A stretch of DNA of 64,000 nucleotides from Virgibacillus sp. MSJ-26 (GTDB lineage: Bacteria > Bacillota > Bacilli > Bacillales > Amphibacillaceae), in assembly GCF_018918075.1 (NCBI RefSeq), contig NZ_JAHLPW010000017.1:1-64000 (forward strand). Direction: 5' to 3'. Made by a program: the position numbers and the translations under genes. The notes beneath the pieces are model-generated. The model saw nothing but the letters and a program-made list of their open reading frames with translations, was not told the origin of the DNA and did not search any database. This document shows, in pieces, positions 54,503 through 63,948 of this stretch. The first letter of the stretch is position 1. Every line of letters begins with the position of its first letter.

Positions 54503-56200
54503 TTAATTTAATACAGATAAAGATTGATATTCTTCTATTTTCTTTAAAGCACCAGGCTCCACATCTTCAATCGCCTTTGCCGCTCTTTCTAAAGCTAATT
54601 CATAATCATATTGTCTAAAAAGATTTTCTGCTTCAGAAAGCTCAGCAGCTAACGCTGGGACTTTACTTCGATATCTATTGGCATATTGTATGACCTGTTC
54701 TGTAAGATAGGCTTGATCAAGCATCATATCTGTTTGTTCAATTAAATAATCTACTGCTGTCTTCGCTTCCTCTAGTGTATGCTGAACTTTGTTCATATCA
54801 AGTGGCTGTTTTTCAATAACACTTAAAACCTGTTTACATTTATTACTCGCTTCTTCCATATAACCCCAAATAAACCGAGGTACTCCAGGAATATTACTCT
54901 TTTGGATTCGCCGATTGGTTGTATTAATTTTTTCACGTAGAGCTGATAACTTTTCTTGTGCTTCAAGTTCATCTTTTCGCAAGCTTTGAATCGTATCGCG
55001 AAATTCCACTAACTCTGTTTCTAGTTCTTTAACTTGGCTAAATCCTTTTTCAAGTTGCTCTCTTAATTCCGTATGTGACGTGCCTGATTCACTAATTTGT
55101 TTGTCCATCATTTCTTTTTCATTTATTAATCGGTTAATCGCTTTATCAATGGACAAATACTTTTCTAAGTCACGATCATCAAAATAATAAGATTCCTTTA
55201 ATTGCTCTACCTCGTGCTTCGCTTCAGTAAAATCATTCGCAATTACTGATAAATCCTGAGCATAAGTTGTATAATGCGTTTCAAGATAATTTCTAGCAAC
55301 AGCTTCTTTTTCGAGTAACAAATACATTTCTTTTATTCTTTCATCAATATCTTTAACTGTGTTTTTAGGTTCTTCAGTTTTATTTTGTTCAAGGGCTTTA
55401 ACACAGTCTGATAAGCGTTCGATGTATATGTTGATTTCTTTTTCAAATCCAAGATGTTCTACACGATATCCATCATCTTTCATTTCCCTAATGCCTCTAA
55501 GTAATTCATTTAATTGATTTGGTAAATCGTTTTTACAAGCTGTTAACAAGTCTGGAAAGTCATTAATACTTTCTTCAAGCTCTTCTAGTTTTGCATAAAG
55601 AGTTTCAACAAGTTGACTAGCCTCAATATAATTTCCTGATTCTACAAGCTCGTTATATGTATCGAGTTGAGTTTCAAACGTATCAATCTCTTCTTCAAAA
55701 TGGGTAATCGCCTTACCGTACTGATACCTATTTTGTATCAATACTTTTTTTAGTGCTTTAAGATTGGGTTGGATTTCTTCTACCCTATGCCGGCTTTCTT
55801 CTTCAGAATTCATCAGCTCATCCAGCTCATTTAAGATTTGCTCTATATCATGTTCAATCGTTTTAAGAGCTTGATCTGTCTTGCTGATAGCTTTTTTAGC
55901 ACTTGGAAAACGATAATGATCTGCGGCCTCTTCTGCATCAAATAGATGCTCTTCAATATCGGTCAAATCCTTTTCCACAATATGCTCCCAGCGTTCTTTC
56001 CACGATTCAAATTTCTCCTGGGTCTCACCAGATAAATTTAAACTCTTAATACGGGATAGTTCTGAGGCAATATTACGATCCATAATATCCATTTTCCAAT
56101 TTTCTTGCCGATCCACTTCATCGTAAACACGTTTTCGCATAATTAATCCAACAATAATTAGTGTAATAATGACTAAAATGATTCCAATAACGTATGCCAT
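54503..56200 (-). CDS. ezrA: Septation ring formation regulator EzrA
   Basis: Membrane-anchored inhibitor of FtsZ ring formation that also links FtsZ to cell wall synthesis. The 565 residues have one N-terminal membrane helix (about 3-21), then a long spectrin-like coiled-coil cytoplasmic rod, typical of EzrA (about 562). No break in frame. ATG lies behind TAGGAGG. It is upstream of the desulfurase-thiI pair with a gap of about 105 bases. Confidence 0.95.
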   Translation of the reverse strand: MAYVIGIILVIITLIIVGLIMRKRVYDEVDRQENWKMDIMDRNIASELSRIKSLNLSGETQEKFESWKERWEHIVEKDLTDIEEHLFDAEEAADHYRFPSAKKAISKTDQALKTIEHDIEQILNELDELMNSEEESRHRVEEIQPNLKALKKVLIQNRYQYGKAITHFEEEIDTFETQLDTYNELVESGNYIEASQLVETLYAKLEELEESINDFPDLLTACKNDLPNQLNELLRGIREMKDDGYRVEHLGFEKEINIYIERLSDCVKALEQNKTEEPKNTVKDIDERIKEMYLLLEKEAVARNYLETHYTTYAQDLSVIANDFTEAKHEVEQLKESYYFDDRDLEKYLSIDKAINRLINEKEMMDKQISESGTSHTELREQLEKGFSQVKELETELVEFRDTIQSLRKDELEAQEKLSALREKINTTNRRIQKSNIPGVPRFIWGYMEEASNKCKQVLSVIEKQPLDMNKVQHTLEEAKTAVDYLIEQTDMMLDQAYLTEQVIQYANRYRSKVPALAAELSEAENLFRQYDYELALERAAKAIEDVEPGALKKIEEYQSLSVLN

Positions 56201-56505
56201 ATAAAGCCTCCTAATATATATATTTCTGGATAAAAGGAGAGTCCTTTTTTAAGTTTACAGTTAAAAAAGTCAAATAAACTCTTTTTACAGATTTAAATTA
56301 CAATTTTCAACATAAAAAACGATTTTTCCTCATTATACATATGATACCATGTTCCCGACCTGTTTGGCTAAAAATATTGTATAAAATATCGATTTTATTT
56401 TTCATTATTTATTTTTGTAACAACACATAAAACTACTTGCACACCAAGATAATATTATAGTTACTACGTTTTTACTAATGCACGGTTGATATAAACTACG
56501 TAATA

Positions 56506-56538
56506 AATGTCTTCGTCCCGGTCTATGCGCCTTCGTAT
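56506..56538. repeat. Isolated unit of the 20-bp tandem repeat
   Basis: GTCTTCGTCCCGGTCTATGC followed by GCCTTCG, the same element as at 4307-4387. The gap 56201-56547 otherwise holds the ezrA promoter region (TATAAT near 56336) and A/T-rich sequence in which I see no gene. Confidence 0.6.
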
Positions 56539-56547
56539 GTGAATTTG

Positions 56548-57192
56548 TTACTTAATATGTACTACACTGTTCGTCATCTGTTTTCTTTCTAGGATAATAA
56601 AGTCCAACCATTCTTCTATAATTTTCACATAGCGATTAACAAACATCTCATCCGAGTGGTCGCCGCCTAGTTGATTTCGCCATTCATTTTGCATGACGTA
56701 AGGTGTTAATAACATTCCTTTTAACTGCATTAATAAAAGATGGCGATCACCACTTTTATTATTATATTCCTTTAAAGCCTGATAAAACAATCGACTGATA
56801 TAGTGGTTTTCTTTAGCTAAATAAGTCACCGTCATTTCCCTTACAAAAACTGAATCCAAGGAAAGCTCTCGATGGATAAAACACGTTAATTGATGATTAC
56901 TTTGTTTATACTGTATAATGGAAAAAATTAATGATTTCAGCTGATTTAAAGTAGAAAGTGATTGCGCTTCTTCCAATGCTTCTTCTATATGTTCAAAATA
57001 AGTTTCATAAAATTGAGTAACAGCATATTCAAGCAACCCTTGTTTCCCTTTAAAATAGTAGCTAATCAATGATACATTGACATCTGCTTTATCTGCTATA
57101 TCTCTGACTGATGTCCCGTCAAATCCTTTTTGAAAAAACAAGGCTGTTGCTGCTTTAACTACATTACTTTTAGTAGGATTAGTTGTTTTCAT
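56548..57192 (-). CDS. refZ: TetR-family division regulator RefZ (YttP)
   Basis: DNA-binding protein that controls FtsZ ring placement at sporulation by binding motifs near the origin. The 214 residues have a TetR N-terminal domain (about 8-55: VVKAATALFFQKGFDGTSVR, LISYYFKGKQGLLEYAV) and a variable helical C-terminal domain. It lies between ezrA and the fRMsr gene, as yttP does in B. subtilis. Divergent from the fRMsr gene; a palindrome in the shared region may be its operator. Confidence 0.82.
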   Translation of the reverse strand: MKTTNPTKSNVVKAATALFFQKGFDGTSVRDIADKADVNVSLISYYFKGKQGLLEYAVTQFYETYFEHIEEALEEAQSLSTLNQLKSLIFSIIQYKQSNHQLTCFIHRELSLDSVFVREMTVTYLAKENHYISRLFYQALKEYNNKSGDRHLLLMQLKGMLLTPYVMQNEWRNQLGGDHSDEMFVNRYVKIIEEWLDFIILERKQMTNSVVHIK

Positions 57193-57253
57193 TGTTCTTC
57201 AACTCCTTACATCTGATTTACGACAAAAAAAATAATTATCCTGCATCAACTTA

Positions 57254-57279
57254 TCGACAATATGTTCAGTATGTGTCGA
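57254..57279. promoter_or_regulatory. Inverted repeat between refZ and the fRMsr gene
   Basis: TCGACA (57254-57259) and TGTCGA (57274-57279), separated by 14 bases, in a divergent intergenic region of about 110 bases. Confidence 0.4.
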
Positions 57280-57301
57280 ATTATAGAATAAGGAAAGGAA
57301 A

Positions 57302-57790
57302 ATGCCAATGTTTGAGGTTCAACAATATTCAGGAAGTCGAGAAAAAGACTACGAGCAATTATTAAAGCAGCTTGGTGCGCTCATTGATGGGGAAACCGAT
57401 GTAATAGCTAATTTATCTAATGCATCAGCATTATTAAATCAATTTTTAAGTGACATCAACTGGGTTGGGTTCTATTTATGGAAAGAAGATGAACTTGTTC
57501 TTGGACCATTCCAAGGTCTTCCGGCATGCATACGTATTCCATACGGTAAAGGTGTCTGCGGGACAGCTATAGAAGAAAGTCAAACTCAACTTGTCGACAA
57601 TGTCAATGAGTTTCCTGGCCATATTGCGTGTGATAGCGCCAGCAAGTCAGAGATTGTTATTCCGATTATTGTTAACAATGAAATATATGGCGTTCTAGAC
57701 ATCGACAGTCCAAATTATAATCGGTTTGATCAAGTAGATCAACAATACCTAGAGGAATTTGTGGCAATCCTTATAAAACATATGAACTAA
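57302..57790 (+). CDS. ytsP: GAF-domain free-methionine-(R)-sulfoxide reductase (YtsP)
   Basis: Reduces free Met-R-sulfoxide. The single GAF domain of about 160 residues carries the three conserved cysteines of fRMsr in GLPACIRIPYGKGVCGTA and GHIACDSAS, plus the acidic ligand segment VLDIDSPNYNRFD. Start at ATG 57302, or ATG 57308 two codons later; both share GGAAAGG. Same place as ytsP in B. subtilis, between refZ and the GGDEF gene. Confidence 0.92.
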   Translation: MPMFEVQQYSGSREKDYEQLLKQLGALIDGETDVIANLSNASALLNQFLSDINWVGFYLWKEDELVLGPFQGLPACIRIPYGKGVCGTAIEESQTQLVDNVNEFPGHIACDSASKSEIVIPIIVNNEIYGVLDIDSPNYNRFDQVDQQYLEEFVAILIKHMN

Positions 57791-57839
57791 TCAACAGACA
57801 ATACAAATCTTTAGTTTTCCATTTATTGGAAACTGTAAA

Positions 57840-57880
57840 AAAACAGTAGCCTATTAAAAACAAGCTACTGTTTTTAAATT
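57840..57880. terminator. Bidirectional terminator between ytsP and the GGDEF gene
   Basis: AAAAACAGTAGC / GCTACTGTTTTT with a 13-base loop. Confidence 0.88.
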
Positions 57881-57881
57881 C

Positions 57882-59726
57882 TTATTTTGTTATAACTTGG
57901 TTTTTTCCCTTTCTTTTAGCTTCGTACAAAGCATGATCTGCCCGAATGAATAAAGATTTGACGGAATCTGTTTTTTCATTAGTCCAGGATGACACCCCTG
58001 CGGATAAAGTAACGAGTGGATCCGTCTTTCTTTCAACTTGTTGAGCTATCTTTTCTGCAAGCCAGTAACCTTCTTCAATAGTAGAGCCTGGCATATATAT
58101 CGCCAATTCCTCCCCACCCCATCTCGCTCCGATATCATAAGGCGTTATATGCTGTCTAATTATATCTGCAACTTGTATAATTACCGTATCCCCGATGTAA
58201 TGCCCGTATAAATCATTGATTCGTTTGAAATCATCGATATCAAAAAGGATTAGTATCCCTTCCGTATCCGTTTTCATGTGAAAGTTTATTTTTTCATCCA
58301 AGTAAATTCTAGAATAAAGATTTGTTAAATAATCAGTCCTTACCGTTTCTTCTAATCTCTCTCTTAAAAGTGAGTTTATTAGCGCCAATGTCAAATGTTG
58401 AATTAATGATTGCAATAATTTAAACCGGTCAAAGGTAAAGAAGCTTTCTTTCTCATGCAACATTACAACCGCTCCTAAAAATTCTTTCCCATCATTCATC
58501 GGTATGATCATTCCGGAATGAAAGTCACTGATTATTCGATTTTTCAAATTGCCGGTTATTATTGATTCTTGATTTTTAATTGACTCTGTTAATAAATATG
58601 TACTTAGGGACACACCTTCCTGCGTATAGAAATAGCCAGTACTCCCAGGTAAGATATCTATTTTATCTGTAGAGTTTTCCTTCATTAATATAAAGCCCAC
58701 TTCTGAAGCATGGCAAGTTAATTTTATTTTCCCTTTAATGATTTGCAATATATCTTCCTGATGCAAATTAGAATTCAATTGATGTGTTGTTTCATTAATC
58801 ATTTTCAAATCACTAATATGTTGCTTTGAGTTTTGATAGAGTATCGTATTTTCAATTGCTTTTCCAGCTACGTTTGTAAATTGTTTAATAAACTCTATCT
58901 CTTCTTTTGGATAAATTACTTTTGTTGGTGCAGTTATTTCTAAAACACCATAGACACCTTGCTTTCCGACCAAAGGCGCAAATACATAGGTGGAATTTTC
59001 ATTATATTCAATTTGTAGCTCACCACCAATAAATGCAATGTAACTGGCTTGTTTTGTTGTTTCTTGATTATATTCAAGAGTTCTAATCGGTAAAGTCTCT
59101 CCCATCTCATGATCATGAGATAATAAAAGATAATAGGAAAAGTCAGGATAGACGTCACTGATCGATATTATTATCTGTTTTAATATATCATTTTTATTTT
59201 CACATGTATAAAAACTGGCTGAAAGTCTAAATAAAAAATCTTTTTTTTCATATTTAGCTTTAAGATTTGTATAATGATTCAACACATTGAGCAGTTGCTC
59301 TATCTCCTTTTTCATCAAATATAAAACAGCCGTTTTAATATCATTTTTCTCATGATCAAAAACTGTAACAATTAACCCGTTCGGTTTATTCATTGGATGA
59401 AATGGTATTAAGATACAACCTTGGGTACCGAATTGTTTATAAACGGCATCTGTTAAAAGTGATTGGTCTAATGCATCTTCAATGAATTTGTTTATACTCC
59501 AATTCGCAGTTATGTTGTAATTCAAGTTTAAACATTCACTTTCGGCTTTATATAATCCTTGCCACTCATCAAAAGTAAACATGGTTGTACAAGCATTATT
59601 ATTAAATGAGTCATTTACAATCGACACCATTTCATGTAGCACTTTAGACCTATTAATTCGTGAGGGGTTAGCCATTAAACGATGCAAAAGTTCTCGCATT
59701 TTTTCTTTTATTTTTGCTTGCTCCAT
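57882..59726 (-). CDS. ytrP: GAF and GGDEF domain protein (YtrP-like diguanylate cyclase candidate)
   Basis: 614 residues with a region of at least two GAF-like domains (about 20-450) and a C-terminal GGDEF domain (about 455-614). The active site reads RWGGEELAIYMP, and the metal-binding part LFDIDDFKRINDLYGHYIGD is intact, so cyclase activity is plausible. There is no RxxD inhibitory site just upstream. No membrane helix, so a cytosolic sensor. ATG is followed by MEQAKIKEKM. Convergent with ytsP, divergent from rpsD. Confidence 0.88.
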   Translation of the reverse strand: MEQAKIKEKMRELLHRLMANPSRINRSKVLHEMVSIVNDSFNNNACTTMFTFDEWQGLYKAESECLNLNYNITANWSINKFIEDALDQSLLTDAVYKQFGTQGCILIPFHPMNKPNGLIVTVFDHEKNDIKTAVLYLMKKEIEQLLNVLNHYTNLKAKYEKKDFLFRLSASFYTCENKNDILKQIIISISDVYPDFSYYLLLSHDHEMGETLPIRTLEYNQETTKQASYIAFIGGELQIEYNENSTYVFAPLVGKQGVYGVLEITAPTKVIYPKEEIEFIKQFTNVAGKAIENTILYQNSKQHISDLKMINETTHQLNSNLHQEDILQIIKGKIKLTCHASEVGFILMKENSTDKIDILPGSTGYFYTQEGVSLSTYLLTESIKNQESIITGNLKNRIISDFHSGMIIPMNDGKEFLGAVVMLHEKESFFTFDRFKLLQSLIQHLTLALINSLLRERLEETVRTDYLTNLYSRIYLDEKINFHMKTDTEGILILFDIDDFKRINDLYGHYIGDTVIIQVADIIRQHITPYDIGARWGGEELAIYMPGSTIEEGYWLAEKIAQQVERKTDPLVTLSAGVSSWTNEKTDSVKSLFIRADHALYEAKRKGKNQVITK

Positions 59727-59919
59727 GTAATATACACCGCCTTTAATAATTAACTGAACACCTTTTTATGTTTATTATTTAATTAATTCACTGTATGTAC
59801 AGTATATATGATATAGGTATTTTTTCCTATATTTTTAAAGGAGAATTTTCTGTATTATTAAAAGACAGGCATATTTTTGTTCTTTGATTTGAATTTATTA
59901 AGTAAAATATAAGTTTCAG

Positions 59920-59948
59920 TTGACATTATTGCTAGAAAACTATATACT
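59920..59948 (+). promoter_or_regulatory. Sigma-A promoter of rpsD
   Basis: TTGACA (59920-59925), 17-base spacer, TATACT (59943-59948). Confidence 0.85.
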
Positions 59949-59956
59949 ATCACTTG

Positions 59957-60120
59957 TGTAAAATAATAAGGTAGCCTATGTGAACCACCGTTTATTGCAT
60001 TATGTTCCTCATTCATTGAGGTGTATCGTGTAACTCTCTGCTGCTGGAGCGATGGTACATGAAAACATAATGGATAAAGGACAGGAACACGGTCTATTTA
60101 TTTTATGCAAATAAAATAAA
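59957..60120 (+). ncRNA. S4-type leader RNA of rpsD
   Basis: About 165 bases of structured leader: CCTCATTCATTGAGG, CTCTCTGCTGCTGGAG and further pairings, between the promoter and the ribosome site. In Bacillus, S4 binds such a leader and represses its own synthesis. I infer this from position and folding potential, not from a model match. Confidence 0.65.
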
Positions 60121-60135
60121 AGGAGGAAATGTCCT

Positions 60136-60741
60136 ATGGCTCGATATACTGGATCAGTATGGAAAAAGTCTCGTCGACTTGGCATTTCACTTACAGGAAC
60201 AGGTAAAGAATTAGATAAACGTCCTTATGCTCCGGGACAACATGGAGCAAACCAACGAAGAAAAGTATCTGAATATGGTTTACAGTTACAAGAAAAACAA
60301 AAGCTTCGTTATATGTATGGCTTAACTGAACGCCAATTCCTTAACTTATTTGTAGAAGCAGGAAAAATGGCTGGGGTACACGGTGAAAACTTTATGGTTT
60401 TACTAGAATCCCGCTTAGATAACATTGTTTATCGTTTAGGTTTAGCGCGTACACGCAAACAGGCTCGTCAGCTTGTTAACCATGGTCATGTAACTGTTGA
60501 TGGAAAGCGTGTTGATATCCCATCATACCGTTTAGCTCCTGGTCAAACAATTAGCCTTCGTGAAAAGGCTCAAAACTTTGATTCAATCAAAGAAGCTCTC
60601 GAAGTGAACACTTTTGTTCCAGAGTACTTAACATTTGATGAAGATAAAATGGAAGGTAGCTATACTCGCCTACCTGAACGTTCTGAGTTACCAGCTGAAA
60701 TCAACGAAGCGCTTATCGTAGAATTCTACTCTCGTAAGTAA
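60136..60741 (+). CDS. rpsD: 30S ribosomal protein S4
   Basis: Small-subunit assembly protein and autoregulator. The 201 residues include the S4 domain ([39 protein letters not shown]). The N-terminus ([20 protein letters not shown]) has no zinc-binding cysteines, the Cys-minus type. ATG follows AAAGGAGGAAA. Single gene with leader and terminator, near tyrS as in B. subtilis. Confidence 0.98.
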   Translation: MARYTGSVWKKSRRLGISLTGTGKELDKRPYAPGQHGANQRRKVSEYGLQLQEKQKLRYMYGLTERQFLNLFVEAGKMAGVHGENFMVLLESRLDNIVYRLGLARTRKQARQLVNHGHVTVDGKRVDIPSYRLAPGQTISLREKAQNFDSIKEALEVNTFVPEYLTFDEDKMEGSYTRLPERSELPAEINEALIVEFYSRK

Positions 60742-60761
60742 TTTTCATATAATAGAACATT

Positions 60762-60807
60762 TAAAAGCTCTGTCATTCCGTACCATGGAAGTCAGAGCTT
60801 TTTATCT
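60762..60807 (+). terminator. Terminator of rpsD
   Basis: AAAAGCTCTG and CAGAGCTTTTT arms with inner CATTCC/GGAAG pairing, about 20 bases past the stop. Confidence 0.9.
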
Positions 60808-60853
60808 TAAAAAAGAAGGAAACCCACTAAGAGATTTCCTTCCAAACTTTTAA
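60808..60853 (-). terminator. Terminator of the EamA transporter gene
   Basis: Minus-strand GAAGGAAATC / GGTTTCCTTC followed by TTTTTT, overlapping the gene's last bases. Confidence 0.8.
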
Positions 60854-61803
60854 GTCCTTGCTACATTTCCATCTCTTAAATCTGAACGATTCTTTCCTTT
60901 ATAATTAATAATTATAATACCAACTGCTACAAGTGCCATCCCTGCAAAAATTGAAAATGTAAGTCGCTCATCTGGAATAAACATCGCTGACAGCAGTGAA
61001 CCAGCAACGGGGACAATAAACTTATACATACTTATTTCGCCTGCATTGTTATACTTAAGTAGTGAATACCATAAAGCGAATGCGACTGAAGAGAGAATTG
61101 CTGAGTAGAAAAACAACCCCCAGCCGAGTGGTGTAAAGACCATTGCTCCTTCACTTAACTGAGGCACCCCGATAAGAAGCAAGATTATAGCTCCCAAAGT
61201 CAATTGCCAGCCTGTAATAGCAAAGGGATGGATTCCTGTAGCCAACTCTTTCGCCATAATGGTAGCGACCGCACTGGTCAACCCTGATAAAATCATAAAT
61301 CCCTCGCCTGTAAATTGAAAGGACAGTGAAAACTCCTGCCCCCAGTTTGATAGAATGATACCACCAAATCCCGCTATTAACCCAACTGTTTTTTGCCAAT
61401 TTAATCGATCATTTTTATAGTAATAATGAGCCAATAATACAGCAAAGAAAGTCCCGCTTGCATTCAGAATCGCCCCTTGCATTCCAGTAACTTTTGCTAG
61501 ACCGTTGTAAAAGAAATAATATTGAAGAGCTGTTTGAACGACACCTAATATGATGAGTACCATAAATTGCCGACGTGTCACTAAGATACTTTTTGCGTTC
61601 ATCAATAATAAAATTGTTAGAACAATTAACCCTGCTAATAAAAACCGTCCTCCGGCAAAGACGATTTTTGCTATGGTGTCCTCAGGCGCCATTTGCAGTT
61701 CTTCATAGCTCACCTTCAACACTGGAAATGCGCTTCCCCACAGGATGGAACAAAAGACCGCAATACCAATAACCGACCATTTATTTTGAAACAAGCCTTT
61801 CAT
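60850..61803 (-). CDS. DMT superfamily (EamA) transporter
   Basis: Drug/metabolite transporter of the inner membrane, 317 residues and about ten hydrophobic segments, in two EamA repeats. The first opens FCSILWGSAFPVLKVSYEEL and the second covers about 160-300. The substrate is unknown; relatives export amino acids or similar metabolites. ATG follows TAGGAGATG. It stands alone between rpsD and tyrS on the minus strand. This gene is not part of the conserved neighbourhood I know and may be a lineage insertion. Confidence 0.88.
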   Translation of the reverse strand: MKGLFQNKWSVIGIAVFCSILWGSAFPVLKVSYEELQMAPEDTIAKIVFAGGRFLLAGLIVLTILLLMNAKSILVTRRQFMVLIILGVVQTALQYYFFYNGLAKVTGMQGAILNASGTFFAVLLAHYYYKNDRLNWQKTVGLIAGFGGIILSNWGQEFSLSFQFTGEGFMILSGLTSAVATIMAKELATGIHPFAITGWQLTLGAIILLLIGVPQLSEGAMVFTPLGWGLFFYSAILSSVAFALWYSLLKYNNAGEISMYKFIVPVAGSLLSAMFIPDERLTFSIFAGMALVAVGIIIINYKGKNRSDLRDGNVART

Positions 61804-61884
61804 GCTGTCATCTCCTAAAGTAATTTTCCAAATAAATCTATCTTATTGGATTCCTTAGGATGACGCAAGAAATGTGTTTGCTTG

Positions 61885-62215
61885 ATAGAAGAGGCTGGGA
61901 CAAAACTAAGTATTAGTAATTAAAAGACGAACAATTTTAAGCGAGCGTTATTCGCTTCGGAAAAATACTTCGCTTTCCGCAGGGGGGAGAAGAATTGCAG
62001 TTCATTCTTCTTTGCTGATGAGCCTCGGGCCAACAGGATGTTGGTCATGAAGGCGCCCCCACAGGACGTCGCGAATTTAGCCTTCCATCATTCATGACGC
62101 TCTGCGGGGTCTCATCTAAGCTTTTCATCCTGCTAAACAAGGAATACTTCGACAGCGATTCATCGCGATTTTTTCAAGGAGTCTACGTATTTTTCCTACG
62201 CTGATTTAGAAAAGT
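61885..62215. repeat. Dispersed intergenic repeat, family B (long copy)
   Basis: About 330 bases with GCTTTCCGCAGGGGGG, GATGAGCCTCGGGCC, GCGGGGTCTCATCTAAGC and CCTACGCTGATTT. Pieces recur inverted at 42930-43125 and 21962-22115, and ACAGGACGTCGCG recurs inverted in the block at 44138. The gap 61804-62291 contains nothing else I can identify. Confidence 0.75.
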
Positions 62216-62291
62216 GTATATTAAAAGAAATATACTTTAATACGTTCGCTTTTACATTAACTAAAATACTTATGTCCCATCCTCGATAATT

Positions 62292-63563
62292 CTATTTATA
62301 ACTAATTAAAAAATAACGTTTCTTCCCTCTTCGAACGATTGTAAATATATCTTCTATACGATCATCTTTTGTAACACTGTGCTGAATATCTTGATTCCGT
62401 TCTCCATTAATGTAGATTGCACCATTTTTTATGTCCTCTCTTGCTTGTCGTTTGGAAGAAGAAATTTTCGCGTTAACTAATAGATCAACCAAACTAATCT
62501 CTTCATCTTCCATTTCAATCGTTGGGACATCTTTAAATCCTTGCTTGATATCTTCAGCAGACAACTGTTTAAGATTTCCACTGAACAAGGATTCCGTAAT
62601 TTTTTGTGCTTGCTCTAAAGCTTCTTGACTGTGAACTAATTTCGTCATTTCTTCAGCCAAACGTTTTTGAGCACGTCGCTTTTCAGGACGTTCTTTTACC
62701 TCGTTTTCTAACTCTTTAATATCACCTTCAGATAAAAATGTGAAATAGCTAATAAATTTAATCACATCACGGTCATCTGTATTAATCCAGAACTGGTAAA
62801 ATTCATATGGCGAGGTCTTTTCAGGATCAAGCCAAACTGCTCCGCCAGCAGTTTTACCAAATTTAGTCCCATCTGCTTTTGTAATTAGCGGCACCGTTAA
62901 GCCAAATACATCAATTTCATCCTCCTCTAGATCTCGTGAGCGGCGAATAAGTTCCATTCCAGCCGTAATATTCCCCCATTGATCGCTTCCACCTATTTGC
63001 AATGTACAATTTTCTTGTTCATTTAGTTTCAAGTAATCAAGGGACTGTAAAATCATATAAGAAAACTCAGTAAATGTAATGCCTTGTTCAATACGTGTTG
63101 ATACTGATTCTTTTGCTAACATATAGTTAATACCAAAATGTTTTCCTGGTCCACGTAGAAAATCAATAATTGTTGTAGTTCCTAGCCAATCATGATTATT
63201 TCGGGCTACAACAGGATTTTCACCTTTATCAAAGTCAAGTAACTTAGCAATTTGTTCTTTAATTTTCTCACTATAATGATGAACTACTTTTTCTTCATTT
63301 AACGACCGTTCGCTTGTACGACCACTAGGATCCCCAATCATTCCCGTACCTCCGCCAATTAGCGCAATAGGTCTATGTCCAGCTTTTTGAAACCTTTTCA
63401 GCATGATAATAGGTACTAAATGGCCAATATGAAGACTGTCTGCCGTTGGGTCAAAGCCGCAGTATAAAGTTACTTGATTGTCAGCTAAATGTTTTTCCAA
63501 TCCTTTCCTATCGGTTACTTGATGGACTAAGCCACGTGTTTCTAAATCTTTTAAAATATTCAT
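62292..63563 (-). CDS. tyrS: Tyrosyl-tRNA synthetase
   Basis: Charges tRNA-Tyr. The 423 residues have the class I motifs YCGFDPTADSLHIGHLVP and KADGTKFGKTAGG (KFGKT in the KMSKS position), QIGGSDQWGNI, and a C-terminal S4-like domain (SSKRQAREDIKNGAIYING). ATG 63563 is preferred to the ATG five codons upstream, which lies in the ribosome site GGAGTG. Controlled by a T-box. Adjacent to rpsD apart from the EamA transporter and a repeat. Confidence 0.97.
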   Translation of the reverse strand: MNILKDLETRGLVHQVTDRKGLEKHLADNQVTLYCGFDPTADSLHIGHLVPIIMLKRFQKAGHRPIALIGGGTGMIGDPSGRTSERSLNEEKVVHHYSEKIKEQIAKLLDFDKGENPVVARNNHDWLGTTTIIDFLRGPGKHFGINYMLAKESVSTRIEQGITFTEFSYMILQSLDYLKLNEQENCTLQIGGSDQWGNITAGMELIRRSRDLEEDEIDVFGLTVPLITKADGTKFGKTAGGAVWLDPEKTSPYEFYQFWINTDDRDVIKFISYFTFLSEGDIKELENEVKERPEKRRAQKRLAEEMTKLVHSQEALEQAQKITESLFSGNLKQLSAEDIKQGFKDVPTIEMEDEEISLVDLLVNAKISSSKRQAREDIKNGAIYINGERNQDIQHSVTKDDRIEDIFTIVRRGKKRYFLISYK

Positions 63564-63591
63564 TTCGTCACACTCCATTTATTTTTTAAAA

Positions 63592-63872
63592 AGCAAAAAA
63601 CTCGCCTCTTCTCTAAAGAAGGGACGAGTTGTATATACGCGGTACCACCCTTGTTGCAATATAAAATTGCCACTTGAATTGTTAACGATGAGTATACACC
63701 GTCTTTATTAAAGTTTAAGAAAATTAATAAAGAAGCTCCAGAAACGTAATTCACTTACAAATATGTACTAGCTCCCACCACCGCTAGTTCTCTGAAACAG
63801 GGATTTGTATAGCTACTTCATTCTTTCAATGCCTTTTATATAGTCTAAAATATTTAGTTGATAAATATTCAT
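63592..63872 (-). ncRNA. T-box riboswitch (tyrS leader)
   Basis: Minus-strand T-box core AAGGGTGGTACCGCG (around 63639-63653), then the terminator AACTCGTCCCTTCT / AGAAGAGGCGAGTT with TTTTTT (63592-63631). UGGU in the bulge pairs with ACCA, expected for tRNA-Tyr. A candidate specifier TAC lies in GAATTACG on the 3' side of stem I. Confidence 0.93.
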
Positions 63873-63876
63873 GATA

Positions 63877-63906
63877 ATTATACACGTTTTTATGCCCTAA
63901 TTGCAA
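63877..63906 (-). promoter_or_regulatory. Promoter of the tyrS T-box transcript
   Basis: Minus-strand TTGCAA (63901-63906), 18-base spacer, TATAAT (63877-63882). It is interleaved with the divergent promoter below. Confidence 0.65.
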
Positions 63907-63911
63907 TCATA

Positions 63912-63920
63912 TGGTATAAT
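63912..63920 (+). promoter_or_regulatory. Extended -10 of the gene leaving the window on the right
   Basis: TGGTATAAT on the plus strand, about 20 bases before AGGAGG; the -35 is weak, as usual with an extended -10. Confidence 0.55.
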
Positions 63921-63948
63921 TATGAATGAATTTTAGGAGGTCATGTGC

